A DNA stretch of 64,000 bases from Halobaculum saliterrae (GCF_009831625.1 NZ_WUUS01000006.1:208310-272309); one strand, 5' to 3'; positions 27,827-37,369 are shown, counted from the stretch's first letter. Made by a program: numbers and translations. The notes: generated by a model from the letters alone, not told the origin.

Positions 27827-29725
27827 ATGCCGGACACAGCCGACGCCGACTACGGCGTCGCCCGCTTCCTCGCGATCGAACACGTCGACTCGCCCACGCT
27901 CACCCCGGAGGGGCGCCTCCTCTTCCTCGCGGACACCTCGGGCACCCCGCAGGTGTGGACCGCGGACGAGCCCGGCGCGTGGCCGACGCGGCTCACCCCC
28001 CACGAGGAGCGCGTCTCCGCGCTCGCGGCCTCGCCCGCCGACGAGTCGTTCGTCTACGCCATGGACCGCGGGAGCGACGAGCGCGACCAGCTGATCCGAT
28101 ACGACCTCGCCACCGGGATTGAGCGTCCCCTCACGGACGACCCCGAGTCGAAGCACGCGTGGGGCGCGTGGGGCCCCGACGGCGATCGGATCGCCTACAC
28201 GGCCAACCGCGAGGCGGACGGCCGCTTCGACGTGTTCGTGCAGGAGGTCGGGGGCCCAGACGCGCGGGCGGGCGACCCCGAGCGCGTGTTCGAGGGGCCC
28301 GGCGGCTGGCTGAACGTCGCCGCGTTCGGGCCGGAGGGTCGCCGGCTCGTGCTCACGAAGGCGCACTCGAGCTACGACGAGGACCTGTCCGTGCTCGACC
28401 TCGACTCCGGGGACACGCGGACGCTCTCGGACGACTCGGAGGCGACGTACTCGCACCTCCACTTCGACGGCGAGGGCGGTCTGATCTGTGTGACGAACCG
28501 CGACAGCGACACGGCCTACGTCGGCCGGGTCTCGCTCGATTCGGGCGCCGTGACGCCCGTCGCCGGGGACGACGAGGGATCGGGAGAGCCCGGTACCGAG
28601 GCGTGGGACGTGGACGCGCTCGCGTTCGACCGGGACGCCGGCCGCCTCGCGTACGCGGTCAACGAGGGCGGCTACTCGTCGCTGCACGCGGGCACGCTCG
28701 CCGGCGACGCGGACGGTCCGGAGCTCCGGCCGGTCGAGACGCCCGCGGTCGACGGCATCGTGCAGGGGCTCACGTTCGGCCCCGACGCGGAACGGCTCGC
28801 GTACACGCACACGTCGCCGACGGAACCGTACGGCGTCCGGACGGTCGCGTTCGGCGGCGGCGACGGCGGTGTCGCCGCCGACGGGACCGGCGGCGAGACG
28901 AACTGGACGCCGGTCGGCCGCAACGGACTCCCGGACACGGCGTTTCACGCGCCGAAGACGGTCCACTACGAGACGTTCGATGACCGCGAGATCCCGGCGT
29001 ACTGGACGCTTCCGCCGGGCGTGGACCCGGCGGATCCGGACGAGCAGGTGCCGGCCATCGTCGACATCCACGGCGGCCCCGAGCACCAGCGCCGACCGTG
29101 GTTCTACCCGACGAAGCAGTACTTCCTGAACCGGGGATACGCGGTGCTGGAGCCGAACGTCCGCGGCTCGTCGGGGTACGGGAAGGCGTACTCGCACCTC
29201 GACGACGTGGAGAACCGGATGGACTCGGTGGCGGACGTCGCCGCCGGCGTCGAGTGGCTCCACGGCCACCCCGCGGTCGACGACGACCGGATCGTCGCGT
29301 ACGGACGCTCCTACGGCGGCTTCATGGTGCTGGCGGCGATCACCGAGTATCCAGATCTCTGGGCAGCCGCCGTCGACTTCGTCGGCATCGCGGACTTCAC
29401 CACCTTCCTCGAGAACACCGGCGAGTGGCGACGGAGCCACCGCGAGGCCGAGTACGGGTCCCTGAGCGACGACTACGAGTTCCTGCAGTCGATCTCGCCG
29501 CTCTCGCACATCGACGAGGTCCGGTGTCCGCTGTTCGTCCAGCACGGCGCCAACGACCCGCGCGTGCCCGTCGGCGAGGCCAAACAGGTCGCGGACGCGG
29601 TACGCGAGCGGGGCGTCCCCGTCGAGACGCTGATCTTCGAGGACGAGGGACACCACACGACGAGCCGCGAGAACCTGATCGAGGAGTTCGAGGCGATCGC
29701 CGACTTCCTCGACGAACACGTCTGA
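27827..29725 (+). CDS. S9-family prolyl-oligopeptidase-type peptidase
   Basis: This 632-residue protein has an N-terminal beta-propeller of WD-like repeats (ASPADESFVYAMD, GPDGDRIAYTANRE, GPEGRRLVLTKA and similar) and a C-terminal alpha/beta hydrolase. The nucleophile elbow GRSYGGFM puts Ser at about 495; the Asp lies in HGANDPRVP and the His in DEGHHTT. Acylaminoacyl or dipeptidyl peptidase activity fits. No signal peptide is seen, so it is likely cytosolic and cleaves short peptides. Confidence 0.92.
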   Translation: MPDTADADYGVARFLAIEHVDSPTLTPEGRLLFLADTSGTPQVWTADEPGAWPTRLTPHEERVSALAASPADESFVYAMDRGSDERDQLIRYDLATGIERPLTDDPESKHAWGAWGPDGDRIAYTANREADGRFDVFVQEVGGPDARAGDPERVFEGPGGWLNVAAFGPEGRRLVLTKAHSSYDEDLSVLDLDSGDTRTLSDDSEATYSHLHFDGEGGLICVTNRDSDTAYVGRVSLDSGAVTPVAGDDEGSGEPGTEAWDVDALAFDRDAGRLAYAVNEGGYSSLHAGTLAGDADGPELRPVETPAVDGIVQGLTFGPDAERLAYTHTSPTEPYGVRTVAFGGGDGGVAADGTGGETNWTPVGRNGLPDTAFHAPKTVHYETFDDREIPAYWTLPPGVDPADPDEQVPAIVDIHGGPEHQRRPWFYPTKQYFLNRGYAVLEPNVRGSSGYGKAYSHLDDVENRMDSVADVAAGVEWLHGHPAVDDDRIVAYGRSYGGFMVLAAITEYPDLWAAAVDFVGIADFTTFLENTGEWRRSHREAEYGSLSDDYEFLQSISPLSHIDEVRCPLFVQHGANDPRVPVGEAKQVADAVRERGVPVETLIFEDEGHHTTSRENLIEEFEAIADFLDEHV

Positions 29726-29770
29726 ATCGGCCGCCATCGACCGGCGCCGTTGGTCCGTCCGGTCGTCTCC

Positions 29771-30514
29771 TCACCACCCGTTCTCGATGTCCTCCGCCAA
29801 CGCCTCGAGGATCCGATCGGTCGTGTTCTCCACGACCTCGGCCATGAACTCCGGGTCCGAGTTCGTCGGATCGCCCAGCCCGCCCAACTCCGTCACGTCC
29901 GAGAAGTAGGTCCACGAGCGGGTTTCCGGCAGCTCGTCGGCCTCCTGCGGCTCCTTGCGGTCCGACTTCACGAGGTCCTCGCGGATCAGTTCGACGAAGC
30001 TCGTCTCGTGGTCGCCCGCGTGACCCCACCCCTCGCCGAAGTGCTCCTCAAGCTCGTCGCGTCCGAAGTCCGTCCAGTGGACGAAGTGGGCCCCGATGTC
30101 GTGGTCGCGGTTCAGTCGGTCCGTCGCCAGCGACAGCGCCTCCTTGTTGCCGCCGTGGCAGTTGAGGAACAACACTCGCTCGGCGCCGTGCTCCGCGAGG
30201 GAGGCGCCGATGTCGATGAGCGCTTGCTTGTAGGTGTCCTGCGAGAGCGTGACCGTCCCCGGGAACGGCATGTGGTGCTCGCTGTACCCGTACGGGAGCG
30301 TCGGCGCGCGAAGCAGGTCGAGGTCGTGGTCGGGCGCCGCCTCGACGAGTTCCGCCGAGAGGTGCTCGGCGCGGAGGCTGTCGGTCGACAGCGGGAGGTG
30401 GACGGAGTGCTGCTCGGTGCTCCCGGTGGGGACGACGACCGCATCGGCGCCCAGGAAGGCGTCGCCGGCGTCCTCCCACGTCATCGTCGCGAGGTCGTGT
30501 TCGGTCTCGGGCAT
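29771..30514 (-). CDS. Creatininase-family metal-dependent hydrolase
   Basis: This 247-residue protein has the family metal-binding pattern VVVPTGSTEQHSVHLPLSTD (Glu/His/Asp ligands) and LNCHGGNKEAL, the NGHGGN-like motif. Creatininase relatives also include formamide hydrolases and MftE/FAPy-type enzymes, so the substrate is open. The ATG at 30514 precedes the conserved region without the nine-residue upstream addition. It converges on the S9 peptidase gene. Confidence 0.85.
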   Translation of the reverse strand: MPETEHDLATMTWEDAGDAFLGADAVVVPTGSTEQHSVHLPLSTDSLRAEHLSAELVEAAPDHDLDLLRAPTLPYGYSEHHMPFPGTVTLSQDTYKQALIDIGASLAEHGAERVLFLNCHGGNKEALSLATDRLNRDHDIGAHFVHWTDFGRDELEEHFGEGWGHAGDHETSFVELIREDLVKSDRKEPQEADELPETRSWTYFSDVTELGGLGDPTNSDPEFMAEVVENTTDRILEALAEDIENGW

Positions 30515-30646
30515 ACGTCCGTGCCGGTCGCCCCGGGGCATACCCCTTCGGGAAGCGGCACGTCGGGGCCGCGCCGGGACGCGGAGGACCGGCGACGGCG
30601 CGCGACGGCCCCGCGGCTTGAAGTCTCATCGACCCGATCCACGAGC

Positions 30647-32158
30647 ATGAACGATGAGGCACGCGCCGCGGCGGCCGACCTGATCCGGCGGACGATGCGG
30701 TGCGACCGGCTCCCCGGCGTCAGCGTCGCCGTCGTCGACCCCGACGGCGTCCGCTACGCCGAGGGCTTCGGCGCCCGCGATCTGGCCGGGAACCGACCGG
30801 CGACGCCCGAGACGCTGTACGGCGTCGGATCGGTCACCAAGTCGGTGACGGCGCTGGCGCTCGCGCAACTGTCCGAGGCGGGGATGCTCGACTTCGACGA
30901 CCCCGTCTCCGAGCATCTCGACGTGGACCTGGGGAGCGACCCCGACGACCCGATCCGGCTGCGACACCTGCTGTCGCACGCGTCCGGCCTCCCGTCGCTG
31001 GGGACGAGCGAGGCGCTCATCGGCCGGCGGCTCCGCCGCGATACCGACACGCTCCCGCTGTCGACGGAGGGGGACTTCCGCGCGCACGTCGAGGGCGCGG
31101 TCGGGACGGGGGGCGGCACGACGGGGGACCGCACGGCGGACGGATCGACGGCCGGCGGCGATGAACGCGTCGGCGCCCCGGGCGAGCGGTTCGCCTACAG
31201 CAACGAGGGGTACGTCCTCCTCGGCGACGTGATCGAGACGTGCACCGGTCGACCGTACGACCGATACGTCGCCGAACACGTGCTCGACCCGCTGGGACTG
31301 GACCGCGCCACCTTCGACGACGCGACGTTCGCGATGGACGACGACCACGCCACCATGTACCTGCGCGAGGACCGGGGGGCCGGTCCGCGGCCCGCCCGCG
31401 ACGGCGGCGACACCGCGGGTCGAGACGACCTCGTCGCGGCGTCGGTTCCCGTCCGCGAGCTGTCGCGGCCGGCGGGGGGGCTGTTCGCCTCGGTCACGGG
31501 GCTCGCGCGGTACGCCCGCCTGCTGTTGAACGACGGGAGCCTCGACGGCCGCGAGGTCGTCTCCTCTGAGTCGGTCGCGGCGCTCACCGAGGAACGCGTC
31601 GACACCCCGGGCGGCCCGTACGGCTTCGGCTGGCGTACTCGGGAGTCGTGCGGCCGAACGCTCGTCGGCCACTCGGGCTCCATCGCCGTCTCGACGGCGT
31701 ACGTGGGCTTCAGCCCGGAGGCGGAACTCGGGGTCGCGGTGGCCGCGAACGCCACGCCCGGATACCCGCTGGTCCGGCTCGGCGAGGGCGTGTTCGCGTG
31801 TGCGCTGGGGGAGGAGCCGTCCGAGGCGGTGCCGTTCTTCGAACGTCGCCGCCGCTTCGACCGCCTGACCGGCGAGTACGCCTCGTATCGCGGGGTGAAG
31901 CGCGCGGTCGTCGCCCGCGACGGCGGCGGCCTGCGGCTCGAACTGTCCGGGCCGCTCGGCGGCGAGCCGCTTCCGCTGACGGCCGCCGACGGCGACGACC
32001 CCCACGCGTTCTTCACGCCCAACGAGGCCGGCGAGCGGGTGCCCGTCGAGTTCCGTGTCGACGACGGTGCCGCGTCGGGGGGTGACCGGGGCGTCGACCT
32101 GCTGTACGACCGCTGGCACTTCCACAAGGTCGGTGACGGTCCCACGGCGTCGATGTAA
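30647..32158 (+). CDS. Beta-lactamase-fold serine hydrolase
   Basis: This 503-residue class C beta-lactamase-like hydrolase has the nucleophile in SVTK (Ser62, Lys65) and the catalytic Tyr in YSNEG (Tyr184); the third motif is probably the HSG of VGHSGSI. The C-terminal 130 residues form a lipocalin-like or beta-rich extra domain (FERRRRFDRLTGEYASYRG onward). Archaeal members likely act as esterases, D-aminopeptidases or carboxypeptidases; no penicillin target exists here. No signal peptide is evident. Confidence 0.88.
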   Translation: MNDEARAAAADLIRRTMRCDRLPGVSVAVVDPDGVRYAEGFGARDLAGNRPATPETLYGVGSVTKSVTALALAQLSEAGMLDFDDPVSEHLDVDLGSDPDDPIRLRHLLSHASGLPSLGTSEALIGRRLRRDTDTLPLSTEGDFRAHVEGAVGTGGGTTGDRTADGSTAGGDERVGAPGERFAYSNEGYVLLGDVIETCTGRPYDRYVAEHVLDPLGLDRATFDDATFAMDDDHATMYLREDRGAGPRPARDGGDTAGRDDLVAASVPVRELSRPAGGLFASVTGLARYARLLLNDGSLDGREVVSSESVAALTEERVDTPGGPYGFGWRTRESCGRTLVGHSGSIAVSTAYVGFSPEAELGVAVAANATPGYPLVRLGEGVFACALGEEPSEAVPFFERRRRFDRLTGEYASYRGVKRAVVARDGGGLRLELSGPLGGEPLPLTAADGDDPHAFFTPNEAGERVPVEFRVDDGAASGGDRGVDLLYDRWHFHKVGDGPTASM

Positions 32159-32256
32159 CCGGCCTTCCCGGCCAGTCTGCATGCTCTCCGATCGAACCGT
32201 GTGACCGCGACCCGCGAAAGGGTTACAAGGGGATTCGGCATACTCCCCGGCAACTG

Positions 32257-34794
32257 ATGGAACTGATCGTCACCGAGAAGGACAACGCCGCGCGGCGCCT
32301 CTCGGAGATCCTCTCGAACGGGGACTTCGACACCGAGCGACGCGCCGGCGTCAACGTCTACCGCTGGGGCGGCACCCGCTGTATCGGCCTGTCCGGCCAC
32401 GTCGTCGCGGTGGACTTCCCCCCGGAGTACGACGACTGGCGGGACGTCGAGCCGGTGGAACTCATCGACGCGCCCGTCCGCAAGCGCCCGACGAAGGAGG
32501 GGATCGTCCGCGCGCTGCGGCTGTTGTCGCGGGACGCCGATCGGGTCGTCATCGCGACCGACTACGACCGCGAGGGGGAGCTGATCGGCAAGGAGGCGTA
32601 CGAGCTCGTCCGCGAGGTCAACGAGGACGTGCCCGTCGACCGCGTGCGCTTCTCGTCGATCACCGAACGCGAGGTGACCGAGGCGTTCGACGACCGCGAC
32701 GAGATCGACTTCGATCTGGCGGCCGCAGGGGAGGCGCGGCAGATCATCGACCTCATCTGGGGGGCGTCGCTGACGCGGTTCCTCTCGCTGTCCGCCCGAC
32801 AGCTCGGCGACGACTTCATCTCGGTCGGCCGGGTGCAGGGGCCGACGCTGAAGCTCATCGTCGACCGCGAGCGGGAGATCGAGGCGTTCGACCCCGAGGA
32901 CTACTGGGAGCTGTTCGCGGACCTGCTGAAGCGCGAGGGCGAGGAGACGGACTCCGAGGACGCGTTCGACGCGCAGTACTTCTACGAGGACGACGACGGC
33001 ACCGAGGCCGAGCGCATCTGGGACGAGGCGACCGCCGACGCCGTCTACGACCGCCTGCGCGGGGCGGGGACGGCGACCGTCTCCTCCGTGCGCCGTCGCC
33101 GGCGGGCCGACGAGCCGCCCGCGCCGTTCAACACGACCCAGTTCATCCGCGCGGCCTCCTCGATCGGCTACTCGGCCCAGCGCGCGATGAGCATGGCCGA
33201 GGACCTGTACACGGCCGGGTTCATCACCTACCCGCGCACGGACAACACCGTCTATCCCGAGGACCTCGACGAGCGCGAGCTGCTGGAGGACCTCTCGATG
33301 GGTCGGGGGTTCGGAGACGACGCCGAGTCCGTACTGGAGCTGGACGACATCGAGCCGACCGAGGGCGACGAGGAGACCACCGACCACCCGCCGATCCACC
33401 CGACCGGCGAGCTCCCGGCGCCCTCCGAGCTGTCGGACGACGAGTGGGAGGTGTACGAGCTGGTCGTTCGCCGGTTCCTCGCGACGTGTGCGCCCGACGC
33501 CGAGTGGGAGCACCTCCGCGTCGTCACGGAGGTCGAGGAGGGCGACGACGCCGTCGGGGTCGACGACGGCCCCCTGCGGCTGAAGTCCAACGGCAAGCGC
33601 CTCACCGAGGAGGGGTACCACGCGGTGTACCCGTACCTCTCGACCAACGAGAGCTACGTCCCCGACGTGTCCGAGGGCGAGGCGCTCGCGGTCGTGGACA
33701 CCGCGCTGGAGGCCAAACAGACCCAGCCGCCCCGCCGCTACGGCCAGTCGCGGCTCATCGAGACGATGGAGGACATGGGCATCGGGACGAAGGCGACGCG
33801 CCACGACGTGATCCAGAAGCTGTACGACCGCGGCTACATCGAGAGCGACCCGCCGCGCCCGACCGGCCTCGCGGAGGCGGTCGTCGAGGCGTCCGAGGAG
33901 TTCGCCGACCGCATCGTGAGCGACGAGATGACCGCCCAACTGGAGGCGGACATGCAGGCCATCGCCGCGGGCGAGAAGGAGTTCGACGAGGTCGCAGACG
34001 AGTCCCGGGAGATGCTCTCGCGGGTGTTCGAGGAACTGGTCGAGTCGCGCGAGGAGGTCGGCGACCACCTCCAGACGTCGCTGAAGGCGGACAAACAGCT
34101 CGGGCCCTGTCCCGAGTGCGGCGACACCCTGCTCGTCCGGAAGTCCCGCGCCGGCTCCTACTTCGTGGGCTGCGACGGCTACCCGGACTGCGAGTACACC
34201 CTGCCCCTGCCGTCGACGGGGAAACCGCTCATCCTCGACGAGGTGTGCGACGACCACGGCCTGAGCCACGTGAAGATGCTCGCCGGGCGCAAGACGTTCG
34301 TCCACGGCTGTCCGCAGTGTCAGGCCGACGAGGCCGACGAGCAGGAGGACGAGGTGATCGGGGTGTGTCCCGAGTGTGGCGAGGAGCACGACGGGGACCT
34401 CGCGATCAAGCGCCTCCGCTCGGGGTCGCGGCTCGTCGGCTGCACCCGATATCCCGACTGCGACTACTCGCTGCCCCTGCCGCGCAGGGGGGAGATCGAG
34501 GTGACCGACGAACGCTGCGAGGAGCACGACCTCCCGCATCTGGTGGTCCACTCGGGCGACGAGCCGTGGGAGCTGGGCTGTCCGATCTGCAACTACCGGG
34601 AGTACCAGTCCCAGCAGGGGGGATCGGAACTGGAGACGATCGACGGGATCGGCGAGAAGACCGCGGAGAAGCTGAAGGACGCCGGCGTCGACGACGTGTC
34701 CTCGCTCAAGGAGATGGAGCCGGACGCGCTCGCGGAGAAGGTCAACGGCGTCGGAGCGGACACGGTGCGGGACTGGCAAGCGAAGGCGAACTGA
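32257..34794 (+). CDS. topA: DNA topoisomerase I (type IA) with zinc ribbons and C-terminal HhH
   Basis: This 845-residue type IA topoisomerase relaxes negatively supercoiled DNA. The toprim domain opens the protein (LIVTEKDNAARRLSEIL, then IATDYDREGELIG with acidic metal ligands). The transesterifying Tyr is about residue 325 in FITYPRTDNTVYP. Three Cys-rich zinc modules follow (CPECGDTL...GYPDCEY, CPECGEE...RYPDCDY, CPIC). A helix-hairpin-helix domain (IDGIGEKTAEKLKDAGV to VNGVGADTVRDW) ends the protein, an addition to the bacterial plan and probably a DNA-binding aid. A TTACAAG element lies about 35 bases before the ATG. Confidence 0.96.
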   Translation: MELIVTEKDNAARRLSEILSNGDFDTERRAGVNVYRWGGTRCIGLSGHVVAVDFPPEYDDWRDVEPVELIDAPVRKRPTKEGIVRALRLLSRDADRVVIATDYDREGELIGKEAYELVREVNEDVPVDRVRFSSITEREVTEAFDDRDEIDFDLAAAGEARQIIDLIWGASLTRFLSLSARQLGDDFISVGRVQGPTLKLIVDREREIEAFDPEDYWELFADLLKREGEETDSEDAFDAQYFYEDDDGTEAERIWDEATADAVYDRLRGAGTATVSSVRRRRRADEPPAPFNTTQFIRAASSIGYSAQRAMSMAEDLYTAGFITYPRTDNTVYPEDLDERELLEDLSMGRGFGDDAESVLELDDIEPTEGDEETTDHPPIHPTGELPAPSELSDDEWEVYELVVRRFLATCAPDAEWEHLRVVTEVEEGDDAVGVDDGPLRLKSNGKRLTEEGYHAVYPYLSTNESYVPDVSEGEALAVVDTALEAKQTQPPRRYGQSRLIETMEDMGIGTKATRHDVIQKLYDRGYIESDPPRPTGLAEAVVEASEEFADRIVSDEMTAQLEADMQAIAAGEKEFDEVADESREMLSRVFEELVESREEVGDHLQTSLKADKQLGPCPECGDTLLVRKSRAGSYFVGCDGYPDCEYTLPLPSTGKPLILDEVCDDHGLSHVKMLAGRKTFVHGCPQCQADEADEQEDEVIGVCPECGEEHDGDLAIKRLRSGSRLVGCTRYPDCDYSLPLPRRGEIEVTDERCEEHDLPHLVVHSGDEPWELGCPICNYREYQSQQGGSELETIDGIGEKTAEKLKDAGVDDVSSLKEMEPDALAEKVNGVGADTVRDWQAKAN

Positions 34795-35160
34795 ACGCCC
34801 ACCTTTTGTCGTTCGAGAGAGCGAAGCTCTCTCGTGATGAGCGAGACGGCTTCGCCGTCTCGAACCACACTGCGCTCCCTCGCGGTGCTCGGTCGCTCGG
34901 CAAAGTGTGGATCGAAAGCACTCCTCCCTCATGGTTCGAGAGACGGCTTTGCCGTCTCTCGTCAGTACCAGACGCCTCCGGCGTCTGGTCAGCAGTCAGG
35001 TCCGTCGGACCTGACAGCATCACGAAAGGCGCTGTGCGCCTTTCGAACGTTCGAAAATCGCGTTGCGATTTTCGAGCCAATCAGAACGCTTCGCGTTCTG
35101 ATGACGACTTCGCTTCGCTCCGTTCGGTCGTCGGCCCGCTCGTTCGCTCCGCTCACTCGC
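34795..35160. repeat. Array of perfect triloop hairpins
   Basis: In this gene-free stretch at least eight perfect inverted repeats of 9-11 bp follow each other, each with exactly three loop bases. They are 34814-34834 (loop GAA), 34842-34862 (TTC), 34937-34961 (TTT), 34967-34989 (TCC), 34995-35015 (GTC), 35023-35045 (TGT), 35051-35075 (GTT) and 35080-35102 (TTC). The second and fourth stems share the GAGACGGC core; the others are unrelated in sequence. Looser repeats (34865-34911, stem CCACACT/AGTGTGG; 35103-35132, stem GACGAC/GTCGTC) fill the gaps. ORFs crossing this area are frame shadows. The function is unknown. Confidence 0.85.
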
Positions 35161-35202
35161 GGAGGGGAACGCCAATGACGGACCGCCACAGTCGACCAGT
35201 CA

Positions 35203-35213
35203 ATACTTTTATC
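35203..35213 (+). promoter_or_regulatory. TATA-like element before the GTG at 35237
   Basis: ATACTTTTATC is centred 28-29 bases before the GTG start at 35237, fitting a leaderless transcript. It separates the hairpin array from the downstream membrane-protein gene, so the array lies outside that transcript. Confidence 0.55.
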
Positions 35214-35236
35214 AATAGCTGAACGAGTGTTCAGTC

Positions 35237-36046
35237 GTGGCCCTCCAGACTGCTCTCCGACGGACGCCGTCGACGCTGGCGTCCAACCCAGTCCTGTTCG
35301 TGCCCGTGTTCGTGTTGGCGCTGCTGCAGGTACCCCAGTTGCTCCTCCAGTCGAGCGCGCCGATCCTCGCGAGTCTCGTCTCGCTGGCGCTGTCGGCGCT
35401 GTACGTCGTCCTCGTCCCGTTCGTTCAGGCGGGACTCATCGGCATGGCCGACGAGGCGCTCGACGGCCGCACGTCCCTCGCGACGTTCGTCGCCGCCGGG
35501 AAGGAGCACTTCGTGTCCGTGTTCGTGGTGTACCTGATCCTCTTCGGCGTGAACGTCGCGCTCGGCGCGATCGCGTTCGTCGCGGGCATCGTCGGCGTCG
35601 TGAGCTTCTACCCCGGCGGCGCGGCCGGCGGTGGCGGGCCGAACGTCGCGCTGCTCGCGGTCGTCGCGGTTGTCGTGCTCGCGGCCGTGCTCGCGTACCT
35701 CGTGGTCGCGTTCCTCATCCAGTTCTACGCGCAGGCGATCGTTATCGACGGCCACGACGCGATCGAGTCGATCAAACACAGCGTGCGCCTCGTCCGCCGC
35801 AACGTCGTGAGCGTGCTCGGGTACACTGTCCTCGTGGGAGTGCTCGCGGGCGCGTTCGGACTGGTCGTCGGCCTCGGGTCCGCGCTCGCGGCGCCGTCGA
35901 TGCAGGGCGCGGTCGAGCCGTTCGCCGTCTCGTTGCCGTCGCTGGGGGCGGTCGGCGCGTCGGCGCTGATCGTGGTGCTCGGGACGCTGTTCGGCGGCTT
36001 CTTCGGCGTCCTCTCGGTGTCGTACTATCGCACGCTGGACGGGTGA
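35237..36046 (+). CDS. Polytopic membrane protein (DUF7847-like)
   Basis: This 269-residue protein has about six hydrophobic helices. It begins MALQTALRRTPSTLASNPVL and carries an internal segment AQAIVIDGHDAIESIKHSVR resembling haloarchaeal DUF7847 proteins and the membrane part of GdpP/GpdD-like families. No catalytic residues are recognisable. The GTG at 35237 is supported by the upstream TATA-like element and begins directly at the conserved N-terminus. A transporter-like or envelope role is only a guess. Confidence 0.78.
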   Translation: MALQTALRRTPSTLASNPVLFVPVFVLALLQVPQLLLQSSAPILASLVSLALSALYVVLVPFVQAGLIGMADEALDGRTSLATFVAAGKEHFVSVFVVYLILFGVNVALGAIAFVAGIVGVVSFYPGGAAGGGGPNVALLAVVAVVVLAAVLAYLVVAFLIQFYAQAIVIDGHDAIESIKHSVRLVRRNVVSVLGYTVLVGVLAGAFGLVVGLGSALAAPSMQGAVEPFAVSLPSLGAVGASALIVVLGTLFGGFFGVLSVSYYRTLDG

Positions 36047-36062
36047 CCGCGGCGGGCCGTCG

Positions 36063-36299
36063 TTACTCCGTGATGCCGCTGAGCCCCGACAGCGGGGTCG
36101 CGCCGGCCACGATGGCGCCGGTCGCGAGGATCGCGGCCGACAGCACGATGAAGTCGCCGCTGGGCGAGTAGCCCGCGAGCCCGGCGCCGACCTGCACGAT
36201 GAACACCGTGATGAAGAAGCTCAGGATGGCGAACACGAGCAGGACGAGCGACGCGATCACACTACTGACTAACGCACCGAAGGAGTCTAAGAATCCCAT
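36063..36299 (-). CDS. Small two- to three-helix membrane protein
   Basis: This 78-residue protein is almost entirely hydrophobic: MGFLDSFGALVSSVIASLVL, then a second helix (FAILSFFITVFIVQ) and a third (FIVLSAAILATGAIVAGATP). It has no recognised domain. An A/T-rich element (rc of 36340-36346) lies about 43 bases before the ATG, so the gene is probably expressed on its own. It converges on the preceding gene with 16 bases between stops. Confidence 0.65.
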   Translation of the reverse strand: MGFLDSFGALVSSVIASLVLLVFAILSFFITVFIVQVGAGLAGYSPSGDFIVLSAAILATGAIVAGATPLSGLSGITE

Positions 36300-36446
36300 G
36301 TCGTCTGCGACGAGACGCGGACGACGGTTACCATTTGGGTATTATCTGTGTCGGTGAACGAGTCGGGATGCCCGTGAACTTGCACGATCGCGGTACGGAT
36401 GTCCGTGTGAGATCCGAGTCCTCACGGAACCACACGCATCCGCGCC

Positions 36447-36453
36447 CTTTTTA
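36447..36453 (+). promoter_or_regulatory. TATA-like element of the GGGP synthase gene
   Basis: TTTTTAG is centred 30 bases before the ATG at 36480, so the transcript would have little or no leader. Confidence 0.5.
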
Positions 36454-36479
36454 GCACTCTACACATCATTCCCACCAAC

Positions 36480-37202
36480 ATGAGCGCTCCCTGGGCGGAG
36501 TGGGACCACGTCCTGAAGATCGACCCGGACAAGGACCTGTACGGCGACGAGACGTTCGCGGACGCCTGCGAGACCGGCACGGACGCCATCGAGATCGGCG
36601 GCACGCTGGACGTGACCTCCGAGAAGGCCACCCGCGTCATCGAGGCGTGCAAGGCCCACAACGTGCCGCTGTATCAGGAGCCGTCGAACCCGGCGGTCGT
36701 CGTCGACGACGAGGCGCTCGAGGGCTACCTCATCCCGACGGTGTTCAACGCCGACGACCCGTTCTGGATCACCGGCGCCCACAAGGAGTGGGTGCGCATC
36801 GCCGACGACCTCGACTGGGACCGCACCCACACCGAGGCGTACATCGTGCTCAACCCCGACGCCTCCGCCGCGGAGCTCACCGGCGCCGACTGCGACCTCA
36901 CGCCCGACGAGGTCGGCGCGTACGCCCGCGTCGCCGAGAAGATGTTCGGACAGGACATCGTCTACGTCGAGTACTCCGGCATGCTCGGCGACCGCGAGAC
37001 GGTGCGGGCCGCCCACGACGCGCTCGAGGACGCCACCCTCTTCTACGGCGGCGGCATCCACGACTACGACGACGCCCACGCGATGGGGAAGGTCGCCGAC
37101 ACCGTCGTCGTCGGCGACCTGCTCCACGACGAGGGCGCCGACGCCGTCCGCGAGACCGTCGAGGGCGTCAAGGACGCCCACGCCGAACTCGCCGACGCCT
37201 GA
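36480..37202 (+). CDS. Geranylgeranylglyceryl phosphate synthase (GGGP synthase)
   Basis: This (beta/alpha)8 prenyltransferase (240 residues) joins sn-glycerol-1-phosphate to geranylgeranyl diphosphate, the first ether bond of archaeal membrane lipids. It has the family segments [35 protein letters not shown] and the phosphate-binding [10 protein letters not shown]. Length suits the short PcrB/GGGPS type. A TATA-like element lies 30 bases upstream. The tandem 22-bp repeat lies between this gene and the convergent histidine kinase. Confidence 0.94.
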   Translation: MSAPWAEWDHVLKIDPDKDLYGDETFADACETGTDAIEIGGTLDVTSEKATRVIEACKAHNVPLYQEPSNPAVVVDDEALEGYLIPTVFNADDPFWITGAHKEWVRIADDLDWDRTHTEAYIVLNPDASAAELTGADCDLTPDEVGAYARVAEKMFGQDIVYVEYSGMLGDRETVRAAHDALEDATLFYGGGIHDYDDAHAMGKVADTVVVGDLLHDEGADAVRETVEGVKDAHAELADA

Positions 37203-37240
37203 CGCCGAACTGACACGCGCGCCGTCCGGTCCCGCCGCTC

Positions 37241-37328
37241 GCCGTCCGACCTCTCTCCGTCCGCCGTCCGACCTCTCTCCGTCCGCCGTCCGACCTCTCT
37301 CCGTCCGCCGTCCGACCTCTCTCCGTCC
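37241..37328. repeat. Four perfect tandem copies of a 22-bp unit
   Basis: The unit GCCGTCCGACCTCTCTCCGT plus CC is present four times without a mismatch (37241-37262, 37263-37284, 37285-37306, 37307-37328). There is no spacer, so it is not a CRISPR. The identity of the copies points to recent slippage expansion. It lies between two convergent genes and should vary between strains. Confidence 0.93.
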
Positions 37329-37369
37329 GTCGTCCCGTGAGCGTGCGCGCTCCCGCCCCGGTCGCCACC

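Noticed and set aside
31195..34932. 1245-residue ORF antisense to topA and the beta-lactamase-fold gene
   Set aside because: High GC leaves the opposite frame free of stops; the translation is low-complexity Arg/Val/Asp and the sense frames encode clear families.
34814..35102. Possible CRISPR or IS-end interpretation of the hairpin array
   Set aside because: The stems differ in sequence, there are no constant repeats with unique spacers, and no transposase or cas gene is near.
37241..37328. Possible CRISPR array
   Set aside because: The 22-bp units are contiguous without spacers and no cas gene is in the window.
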